From Plasmodium relictum (lineage: Eukaryota > Apicomplexa > Aconoidasida > Haemosporida > Plasmodiidae), in the NCBI RefSeq assembly GCF_900005765.1, contig NC_041691.1:1736001-1800000 (forward strand): a stretch of DNA of 64,000 bases, read 5' to 3'. The notes under the pieces are model-generated. The model did no database searches and had not been told where the DNA came from. It worked only from the letters and a program-made list of their open reading frames with translations. This document shows, one piece after another, positions 25,101 to 35,031 of this stretch. Numbering within the stretch: position 1 is the first letter of the stretch; each line of letters starts with the position of its first letter. The position numbers and the translations under genes are program-made.

Positions 25101-25156
25101 TTGAGGCATTTGCTATAGCGATATCTTCCTTACTAAAAAAGAAAGCAGTATCTTAA
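22106..25156 (+). CDS. Tubby C-terminal-domain protein
   Basis: A single-exon 1016-residue protein. The last ~300 residues match the tubby beta-barrel. Matching elements are ILMGFKKRGENKVYIYKYD (the phosphoinositide-binding strand with basic residues), a GTKFTVYDNG-like segment (TGMKIKIYDNGIS), CPIWNEEKEIYELPFYGRV leading into ASAKNLQLI at about 865-878 (the tubby signature GRVxxASVKNFQ), and the C-terminal FGKNSKDYFTLDF, RHPLSTFEAFAIAISS. The final residue position matches family proteins, which also end shortly after the FAIALSSF-type helix. The first ~700 residues are unlike the usual tubby N-terminus: conserved-looking helices at 40-115 and 320-360 are separated by Asn-rich insertions. 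Tubby domains bind PI(4,5)P2 and move membrane cargo, often to cilia. The role here is unknown. Confidence 0.82.
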   Translation: MNYKNNWKERQDRLENIIKKEFFFKSSLKREYEESITGGFIVNNKYTLKESYECSKCEYVILIITEYIKKECVLDNYILAYRKLYENIEYYFNKISKKSDIDYLIDNYFLKRNISLNKKPKNRNNTEKNYIEMETYTISIILKIKKYILNAIPMLKNIIENLKFHDSNFYISNRIGIIENLKKKIFDYSCKKKKNIQIPCSYTNFYGKLDTSFGSNVKNKCYDYNTTNINYNLNSNNSNNNNFSINICNNNYNDQYSYLETDNENSGNQHMNSTENMNDNKYKNYNCNLYYSDGRNREHEYMHLQSFNDSNRCTTSLKKFYEIKITTNKNLVSLKSILLLIEIIFLLRSYFIKFEVENKKNEKINFFQLHEHRKNIICDEINYELFYNIILGKLRKKKKNEEENYFQKDKNIKLNQNEKYNKSYEKQNSNILYSNDFAYNRESCLNYENNNYISDNEDNYSSNNKNMYSSNEKNNYLSNNEGVHLFKNINNDSFNNTFPNENSNNNVPCVNFSKEKKAINNLSEKQINKINEYINYLFINIIEECDTYFSIEFLYTLHIFQFNFLFNIFKNLLLKTNVEDHIIIMLTYCACSIQNKEIIDYCFWKLISIFERETIPNSWIRLDKINNQLKNYKEISFKAKENGGKKNYSNSIFYETLNITKENEIENNLSEIDINRGNIYFKRNLIDKNVFKNSINNTKKEFDNCNDIPKGYIINELQRLRNFNDHYSCCYILKNNKKHKILMGFKKRGENKVYIYKYDKKIKKKFKTLKTFFNISGFLGVLICNFTGMKIKIYDNGISEKFSNFFPSFERKNVITITFESNIISELPRHFICNIYKENKNIKFIYENKCPIWNEEKEIYELPFYGRVKLASAKNLQLILRKCIIRQSKKELFLNKNINDVIEYMTSENNQKSYENDNSTEYNDNTLYKKNSQMLQDKDVKNEKKSGNKFSFDVIKNNSKKEEKKFEIINKDEEEIFLIFGKNSKDYFTLDFRHPLSTFEAFAIAISSLLKKKAVS

Positions 25157-25720
25157 TTTTTTTTAAAAAAAATATAATATATATATTTTTTTGTTTTTTT
25201 TTTTTTTTTAGTTTTTTTTTAGCATTATTTTTTATATTATATTATTTTTGTTAACTTCCCTAAAATATTATATATATAATATATTGTATTATAATATCAA
25301 TTAACTTCATAAATTTATAACTAAATTTTTCATTGTTCTTTTTATAAAAAAAGAAACATATATATATATATTTAATTACAATATTTTTTATGTATTTCAT
25401 TATAATAATAAATAGTTGTCAATATATAAAATTGAAATATACATTTTAAGCATTTGTTGATAAAATAGTTAAGTTTCTTAAAAAAAAAAAAAAAATGGAA
25501 TTACTGTAACAAATATAAAAATATAAAAAGAAAAATTAATTTTTTTCTCTTTATATTAGCAAAGATGAAAAATAAATCCTATTTATATAAGTTACATATA
25601 AATATATTTTTTCAAAAGTACATATACAAGTTCTTTTGTGTAAAAAAAAAAAATAAAAAAGGGAAGCTTCATTAAACAATATTTTTATATTAATATGCTT
25701 CTAAAAAAAAAAAAAAAAAA
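25157..25720. other. Convergent intergenic region between tubby gene and Y14
   Basis: 564 bp of A/T-rich 3' UTR sequence with poly-T and poly-A tracts. No gene is seen. Confidence 0.5.
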
Positions 25721-26430
25721 TTAATTTTTACTTTTTTCTTGTACAAATGCCCAATCTACATGAATTTCCTGATTTAACAAAATTGATCCGTCCATTTCTT
25801 AAATATTAAAAAAAAAAGAATGAATGAATATATATAAAATGAATAAAATAAAAAAATAGTTAAATTATATGCAAAATGAATGTAATGGAAATAGAAGATA
25901 AACTAAATTGTTCTATAAAAACTGTAACTAAAATTGAGTAAATACTCCATTGTAAGTAGAAAAAATGTGTTTTTCTGTTGCAATATTTTTATAAAAATAA
26001 TAATATAAAATAAATATAAGTGTAATTTATATGTAGAAAAAAAAAAAAAAAAAATTATGTATATAATTACCATCAATTGCTCTTTTAGCATCAACAAAAT
26101 TTTCATATTCAAGAAATGCATATCCTTTTAAAAAACCTGTTCGTCTATCTAAATTTAAATGTAAATTTTTTACTTGCCCAAATTTTTCAAAAACTTCTTT
26201 TATATAATCATCTCTTGCTTCACCATGAATATTTGTTATTATGATTATCCATCCTTCAATAGCTATTAAAAAATGTGTATTTATATAAATATTAAATTTT
26301 CAAAAAATATTATTGTAATTAATTATTAAGCTTTAAATAAGATATTTTCTATATAAATTAATACATTTGGTTTATTACATTTTGCAGGAATTTCATCTTT
26401 TTTAAAAACATTACTTAAATTATCTTCCAT
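25721..26430 (-). CDS. RBM8A: RNA-binding protein 8A (Y14), exon junction complex subunit, 3 exons
   Basis: Exons 26430-26379, 26262-26071 and 25797-25721 (minus strand) join to 321 nt, a 106-residue protein. Introns of 116 and 273 bp have GT..AG ends. The splices rebuild hallmark motifs: exon 1/2 gives KSIEGWIIIITNIH (SVEGWI in animals), exon 2 holds the RNP region FGQVKNLHLNLDRRTGFLKG then YAFLEYENFVDAKRAI, and exon 2/3 gives DEMDGSILLNQEIHVDWAFV. The spacing from the RRM helix to the VDW motif equals that of the human protein. Y14 pairs with Mago in the exon junction complex on spliced mRNA in the nucleus. This copy is nearly a bare RRM, with only about 18 residues before it and none of the longer flanks of the 174-residue human protein. 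Confidence 0.93.
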
Positions 26431-26731
26431 TCTTTTAAATATTATATGTTTTTTTTTTTCATATTTAGTTAAAAAGAATAAAGTTCAAAAAAAAAAAAAA
26501 AAAAGAGAAGTCAGGAAAAATGATAATATAAAATATAAAAAAAATGGTAGTATTTGCTTTATATACTTTTCGTTAATATAATTTATAATATGTAAAATTT
26601 ATAAAAAAAAATAGTAATATTAAAAAAAAAAATAAATAAATAAAAATTTTACAAATGTAGATACTTTATGTAACTAATATTTCAAAAAGAAAAAGAAAAT
26701 AAATATACATTCTATTATTATTATTAATATT
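26431..26731. promoter_or_regulatory. Compact bidirectional promoter region, Y14 (-) / large membrane protein (+)
   Basis: Only 301 bp separate the two start codons. The sequence is A/T homopolymers throughout, and I could not recognise any defined motif. Confidence 0.45.
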
Positions 26732-29700
26732 ATGTTTTATTTATCCATGAAATACTTTGTAATTTTTTTAACAGTTATAATTTTTTTTTCAATTATTTTA
26801 AGATTGTTATTTAAGAGATCATTAAAAATACAAAGAAAATTTATTAAGGATAATTGTATTATTTACTTTTGCTTGACTATTAAATATTTTACTATTGAAG
26901 AAATAATCATAGATATAGAATATAAAAAAAAAATATTAATAAACTTAAAAGATATAAAAATTAAATTTTCAAAATGGTGTTTTCAATTAAAAATTTTAAA
27001 ATTATTGGTGAACGTTTCATATAATGAAACAAAAAATCCAGTTTTGAAGAAAAAAGATATAAGTTGCAATTTTCTTCTAAATTTATTTTTAATCTTATTA
27101 AATGTAATAGAATTTTATATTGAAGAGTTTCATTTTTCTATTAAGAAAATGATTCCTATGAAAAGTGAAAAAACTAATGAAAAAGAAATAAATGAAATTT
27201 TATCTAAAAATAAGTCAGCTACTAGAAATTATACTTATAAAAAGGATTTGAATTACATATCAGATACAAGAAATACGAAATATCATGATATGTTTCTTAC
27301 TTTTTTATTCGAGGTTATATTAAATAACGTATTCTTAAAAATTCGTAGAAAAAATATTTCATTATTATTCGAGTTAAATAAATTTTCTTTTTTTTGTAAT
27401 AATTACTTAGTACTTGATATTTCATCCAGTAATTTCCTTTTATTTTATAATTATTTTATGAAATCTATAAGTGTAAAAATTTATTTTATTTTAAAAGCAT
27501 TTATTTATTTAAACAACTTATTTGAATTATGTTTTTTATTAAAAAAAAGTAAATTTTATCTAAAAAGAAAAAAATCAAATAAGTTAATGTATTACTTCAA
27601 AAAGCTATTTCATAATATTAATGTAAATGTTCAAATATTGAAAATTTATATAAAAGAAGAACAAATAAAGTATTTTTTGTGCTTTTTTTTAGAAGAAATT
27701 TCAATAGAAAAAAATAAATTATCATCATTAGCTTTTACAAAGATAAAAAATTCATATTTATTATCAATAGAAAATAAAGAATATTTTATTTCAAATGCAT
27801 ATGATACTCTTATTTTCTTAAAAAAAAGAAATTTTAGAGAAAAAAGTACAAAAATTAATAATGAAGAAAATGGCATACATCTATATCAAAGAAAAAACAA
27901 TAATAGCATAGTTATTAGTAGGAGAAGTAGTTTTAATAATGAAAAAAAAGTAATAAAAAATAATTCTAACAAAAATATTAAAATATGTAATGAATACTAC
28001 ATTGATGATTTATGCAACAGCAAATTGATGAACAAAAAAAAAAATGGAAAAGATGATAATGTGAAGAAACTAAGATTTAAATTATACATTAATTTCGATA
28101 AAGTATATTTAAATATATATTCCATATATCCTTTAATTTTTTTAAAATATATGAAAAAATTAGTTGATGTTTTTGATGTAAAAAAGAATACAAAAGAGAA
28201 TTGTTATTTATATTTATTAAATAATATTCATTTAAAAGATAACCCTTTTGGAGAAATAGAGAATTTTAATAAAATAATTTATTCCTATAATTATAATTTC
28301 AATAGTTGTTATAAAAGAAAAATATTTCAAAAGAAATTAAATGATAATAAAGAAGTTGAAGATTATGAAAATATAAGAAATCTATTGAGGAATAGAAAGC
28401 TTATATTTAGGTTATTTATAAGTAAAATATTTTGTAAATTTTATTACAAAGAAAGTAATGATATAAAATTTTGTAATTTTTTAAATAAAAAATATATAAA
28501 ATCTTTTGAATTAGTTGCAAATTCCTTAAATTTCTATTCAAAAAAAAATCTTTCTCTTTTTTTTTTGCAAAATATTGGAGTATCTTATTTTAATCAAAAT
28601 CCGATTCTTCACATTAATCATTTAAAAATAACAAAATTATATAAAGATTTTTTCTTTGAAGTTAATAATATATATTTTTTTTTTTCTCCTACTGCATTAT
28701 TAACTATTAGAATAGTTAATTTTATATTGGAACTTTTAGGTTATCTTAACAATTCTAATCTTCTTCAAGTAAAATATTCAAACATTTAAAGAAGAGAAAT
28801 TAAAAAAGAAAAAAAAAAGAAAAATATGATAATAAAAAATTTTAAATATTTTATTTCAAAAAATATAAAACATAGTAAACTGATTTCTTGATCTTTTATT
28901 TCAATTTTAAAATTGTCTAATTTTTTTTATAGAAATATCTCGACAAAAAAAAACCTAATGAAAGCAAATTTTTTCTGAATTTTTCAGTTGTAAAAGCAGA
29001 ATCCAATAAATTGAAGGTAAATCATTCATACGTATTTTAATATATTGCTAATAGAATAACTATTAGTATATATGCACATTTTTTTTTAATTATTATTTAG
29101 GTTTTTTCGAATAGTTTCAAAATAATAATTTTTAAAAAATATATGAATTTTGTTCTAAAAAATAATATAATTTCAAGTAAAAATTTAACATGTTCATGTC
29201 ATTATGTAAATATATCAAATATTAAAAAGGACAGAAATTATATTTTTATATTATTACACAACATAAACTGTCATTTATGTTTTGATAAGTATTTCATAGA
29301 ATTTTTCAATGATATATATAAAATAATAAACTTCTTTAAATTTATAATATATAAAAGTAAGATCACATTTCATAAAGACAATGAATTATCTACTAAATGT
29401 AACAATAAAAACTTTCTCAGAACAAGGTTAAGCGGAAATATAAAGTGAAAGAAAATTTTATTTTTTTTTATGTTATATAATATTATACTGAAATTTTTCC
29501 TAACTATTATTATTTTTTTTTTTTTATTTATTTATAGAAACAAAAGGTTTAATTTGAAAATTTTAAATATTAAAGTTGTTGAAATAGTGAAACATGTGCA
29601 AACAAAAAAAGAAAAAAAAAAATATGTAAGTGACGTTAATATATATAAAAATAAAATTTATAAAAATTACGAAATAGTAAGTGATGAAGAAATTGTAAAT

Positions 29701-32700
29701 CAACACTTAAAATTTTCTATTTTAAAACACTCTATATATTGTAATAATATGAAGTCAATAATTACGAAACATAAAATAAATTATGAAGATAATGACTATT
29801 ATAAAAATGAGCATGAATTAAATTACTTACTATCATATAAAAAAATACACTCAAAAAAAAATGAATACAATTCACTATGTAAAAAACAAATTAGCTTTAA
29901 TAGTACATTGTCATTATTTGAAAAAGAACATTTCCAAAAATATAAGAAAATAAATAAAGATAGATATAATTTTTTTGCAAAAAATGTATTTACATTCAGT
30001 GAATGTGATTCATTAACATATAGAAAAGAAAATAATTTTTATAAAAAAATGAAAAATTCTCAAAATTATGAAGATTATTCTAAATTAAATGATACTGAAA
30101 TAAAAAGTGATACAGAAAATAATTATAGAAATAAAACAATTAATACAAATAATTATATTAAAAATTATGAAGTGAAGAATAAATATTTAAATAAATTATA
30201 TTTGCAATATAATTATAGAGTAAGTAAATCTTATTTTAATGAAAAAAATATAATCAATAAAATATATTTGATGAATAGTAACTTAATACATACAAAATGC
30301 TTGAAAGACGTTGGTAGAGTATATGATAGCAATAAAGAAAATCATAGTTTCTTAAAAAAAATAGCAAAAAGAATATATTTAAAAAAAAAAAATAATAAGA
30401 CAAAAAAAACCAAGTTCATTAAGTTATTATTAGTATTAGATAAAATAGAAATGTTCAATGAGAAATATTTAAATATTACAATAAGAAATTGTTTCTTCTT
30501 TTTTTTTAAAAATTTTATAGAAGTCAAATTAACTGACTTATTTTTTATATTCGAATATATAAAAAGAAAAAATGAATATTTGTTTTTTCTTTTAAATTAT
30601 TTAATAATACACTTTTACAAATATATTATATTTTGTTCATTTAATGAAGATATAAATGTTTTTTTGAAAAAAAACAAAATGCAAAAAAAAATTTCTAACA
30701 TTAAATTATCTTTAAATAAAACCAAACTTATTTTAACTAATCAAGATTATAGAAATATTGCAGGATATATATTTGATAAAATACAATATTGCAAGAAATA
30801 TGAGAATAAAAAAATAAAAATAAACAACAAGGATATGATAAGTGAGAATAAAGGGATTATTCATAATATATTTTTTTTTATATGTAATAATTTTAAAATT
30901 ATAATTGAAAGTTCTTTTTTAGAAGCTCATTTATTTTTTGAATATATATGTGCTTTTACATTATCTTATAAAAATTTTTTTATTTCTTTACACAAGAAAG
31001 ATGAAATTTCTATTAATTCACTAATTCATCATTTTTTATTATCTTACGGATTTTTTACGAATATGAGTGACAATTTAAATTTAGACATAATATATAAAGG
31101 GAACATGTATATTTTTAAAAAGATTTTTCAAAAACTAAAAATAAAAGATAATATAAATACTATTATTCAATGTAAAAAAAACAAACTAAATGAATTACTA
31201 TACATAAATTTAATAAGTATTAAAATTATTACACTATTAAAAACTTTTATAAATAAAGTTGACAATTTAAATAGCAATTCAAATAAAAATTTGAAATATA
31301 TTACATTTTATAAAAATGAGTATAATAAAAAAGTAGATATAGAAAAAAATAGAGAGCAAAAAGAACAAGAAGAAGAGGATGGAAAAGAAAAAGAAATAAG
31401 ATATAATGAAAGAATAATATTTTTAAATGTAAATGTAATAGGCAGAGCAAAAAATGAGTCACTAATTAATTATAATATTTCACCTCTTCAAATTTTATTT
31501 TTTTTTGATATAATAAAAAATTTGAATTTTTTTCTAAATGAACTATATTTTGAACTAGAAAAATTATTTACAAATGCTAATTATAATGATAATTTTTTTG
31601 ATAAAAATTTTAATAATATAATAATTAAAAAAAATGAGAGAAAAATTAAAAATAAAAAAATATTAAATATTAAACTTAAGTTAAGTATGACAAACCTTCA
31701 TTTAAAATTTTATATTTTTAGATTATATTTAAAAAATATACTATTAAACAATTATGAAGTAAATGAAATTAATGATGAAAAAAGAAGTAATAATTATGAT
31801 AATGTAAATTATTTTTTGTTTTTTGAAAATTTATTGTTGTCTTTTGAACATAATGTAACTAATATTAATAAAATTAAAGAAAATTATATTTTTGTGAATG
31901 ACATTAGGAATTTTTTACCTTCAGTAATTAAAATTTTATAAATATAAAATATATGCATGTAAATACATAAAAAAAATTTACATTTATCTTTTATTTCTTT
32001 TTTTTTTTTTTAATTTTTAGATTTTTTGGAATATATACCAACGTGTTTTACCAGAATATTGCTATGTTGAAGAAAACGTTTTTAAAATTTTGCATATATA
32101 TAATATAGACATTTTAATAAAAAAGAAAAAAAAAAATTTTTTTTCTTTTAATAATGTAAAAATGTATGTTAATGATAAAATAATAGAGATATTAAAGATT
32201 TTTTCCAGTAAAATTGATAATACTTTTATTTTTAAGAGAAATAGTTTAAAATATTCCAAACATGAATGTACTTTTGGTAAGGCAGTAAAACAATCAATAT
32301 TTTATATAAATAATTTTGAAATAAACTTTTATAAAATAGTTGAAATGAAAAGTAGGAAAAAGAAAAGCTTTGATAAAAAGAAAAAAAAAAAAAAGTTTTT
32401 TCTTGAAGATAATTCTTCTGTAAATAAAAAAAATGAGAAAAAAAAAATAGGAGAGATTAATTATGTACACATAGATAATAATGAGGAAAATAAAAATAAA
32501 ATTTCTAATTATATATTTGAAAAAAGAATGCAATTTTTAAAGAAAAAGATTAAAAAAAAAAAGGATAAAAGGGAATTTATTCAAAGTAATGGAAATACTC
32601 TATTGATTGGAAAAAAAGATATTTCGTTGTATATGAAAATTCTAACAAATTTAAAAAATGAAATATGTATTCCATTTAACCGTTATTATAATTTTTTTTT

Positions 32701-34896
32701 TCATCCGTTTTTTTTTTTTTGTTATCAAGATATATTTGATTGCTCATACACAGAAAAGTATGACAACGCTTGCAGTAATATATCATTAACTTTTGTTGAT
32801 TGTGAAAATCAAATTTTACTTTTTTTTTATAAAATTATTGTTAAATATAATAAAATTATAGATGAAAAAAAAATTTCTATATTTTTTAAAAATATTTCGT
32901 CTTATTATATAAGTTCATTTCATTTATTTAATATAAATAAATATAGTAAAGTAAAAAAAAGCTTTACAAAAGACAAGTTTTCCTTCTTAATAAGAAGAAA
33001 TAAGAGTAGTTTCAGAGAAAGTGATCATAGTGACGAACTACTACTTCAGAATTTATATGAGAAACAAATACATAAACAAAAAAAAGAAAAAAAGAAAAAA
33101 AAAAATAAGAAAAAAAAAAAACATAAGAACTCACAAGATAGTAGAGATAAAAAAATAAAACTGTTTTATGGTAAAAATTTCGATGAAAGTAATTTCCATG
33201 TAGATTTTAATCAAAACTCATATTCAAAATTAGACAAGAAAAAATATTATAGTGATGAATATTATTATAAAGATAATGAATTTAACATGGTAGAAAAAAA
33301 TGAAATTCATGATGATTTCATAAATAATAATAATAATAATAAATCTCGTTTAAGTATAAATTACATGTCTGATGAAATAAACGAAATAAAAAAAAAAATG
33401 AAATTGTTTTTTTGTTTACCTAATAAATATGATATATTATCTCCTTTCTTATACACAAAAGAATTAAACATAGTTATAAAAGAAGATAACAGAAGTTTGA
33501 TAAATTTAGATAAAAATGTAATGAATATATTTTTATACTTTGATTTTACAATTATATTATTTAATAAAAAAGTGTTAGATTATTTCTACTATTTAAGCAA
33601 ACAAATTATGCATTTCTCTTTAAAAAAAAATGAGCAAATGAAAAAAACTAATTACAAAAATGCTAATAAAAATGTTATATTATCTTCAGTTCACAATTAT
33701 ATTTACTCTTTTTTTTCTCGAAATAATTTTAATAGTAACATAAATATTAATGAATTCAAGACTTTTTATTATTTTCATTTTGTAATGAATAAAATTATTA
33801 TTGAGTTTATAAAAAGAGATTACACAAATTATATTATATCTTTATATCACATATATTTTTTATTAAAAAAAAAAAGCCAGTATACTCTTGAATTAAATAT
33901 AAATGATTTTTCAATAGAAAAAATTAAAAATTTAAAGCATCTAAGTATAATTTCTATTGATAAAAATGATGATAGTATAATACCTAATTGGATTTCAAGT
34001 TATTATGAAAAATTAGATAACAAAAAAGTTTCTAATTTTTCACTTAATCAAGAAAATGATATGAATCTCTGTAAAAATTTTTTAACATTAAAAATGAAAT
34101 TTTTTAAAATTTTTCTTTTTCAAAATTGGAATGTAAGCATATTTAAAAAGAATAATTCTAAAGATTTAAATAATAAAATTATAAAATACTTTTTTTTTAT
34201 TTTTTTATCATAGGTTATTGAAAAACTAAATTTGAGTTTATGTAATATAAATTTGTATATGGACAAAAGTACCATGAATGATCTTTGTCTTTTAAAACAT
34301 TTTATATTAAAGAAACAAAAAGAGAAAAAAAGGAGAGAAAAAAAAAAAAAAAATTTTTCTCATTATTTTTATGTACACTCTTTAGAAATTTCTTCTATTC
34401 TAGTCAAAGCAACTATATATGGATTACATGAAATGGTATTATGAATATTTTTTGAATTTTTTTTTTTTAATTATCCCTTTTTGTTTTGTCTTTTTTTCTT
34501 TTAGAAAAAATCTATCACATGATATCCATTTGTTTTATTTATTTTTTTTTTTTTTTAATCTTGGTATATATATTTATAAAAAAATTATGAATTTACAATT
34601 TTACTTTTTTACTTTTTTACTTCTAATTTAGAATTTGAAGTTAAATATAAATCAGTTCAATGAAGAAAAAAAATTAACATATTTAAAGAAGATATTAAAG
34701 AAATACAAAAAGCACGTTTTAAAATATGTAATTAAAGAAAAAAAAAAAAAAAAATTAATTAAGTATATATAGCATTTTTTATTTTGTTTGAATTTGACAG
34801 GTAGGAAGTATTTTAATTACAAGGAAATTTTTAGATTTAATAAAAAAAGGAAAAACAAATTCTCAGCAATTAAAATATAATATTAAAGAAAAATAA
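26732..34896 (+). CDS. Large membrane-anchored protein, candidate bridge-like lipid-transfer (FMP27/BLTP2-like) protein, 8 exons
   Basis: Exons 26732-28768, 28933-29016, 29101-29444, 29538-31923, 32021-34132, 34214-34435, 34632-34727 and 34801-34896 sum to 2458 codons plus stop, with GT..AG ends and compatible phases throughout (only the exon 3/4 junction splits a codon). The protein opens with one strong transmembrane helix (residues about 8-30). Soon after comes alternating hydrophobic/polar strand sequence such as ILINLKDIKIKFSKW. Many further segments with this beta-strand rhythm are spaced by Lys/Asn-rich loops over the whole length. An N-terminal membrane anchor followed by a very long strand-rich body of about 2200-2500 residues is the architecture of FMP27/Hobbit/BLTP2 proteins, which form lipid-conducting grooves at ER contact sites. 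I see no diagnostic motif, so the family is an inference. A conserved apicomplexan protein of unknown function is the alternative. Confidence 0.7.
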
Positions 34897-35031
34897 TAAA
34901 ACTCTTATTTTCTTAAATTTTTAAGAAATTTTAAAACATCCTTTTGTATTGATTTCTAAAAAAAAAAAAAAAAGAAAAAAATACATATGTAAATATAGAT
35001 ATATTGATATTTATATTTAAATATATATCCT
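34897..35031. other. Very short convergent intergenic region
   Basis: 135 bp separate the stop codons of the large membrane protein and NOP4, so the transcripts probably overlap at their 3' ends. Confidence 0.5.

Noticed and set aside
34419-34631. Hydrophobic plus-strand frame between exons 6 and 7 of the large membrane protein
   Set aside because: It reads through an intron; GT at 34436 and AG at 34631 with matching phase explain the region better.
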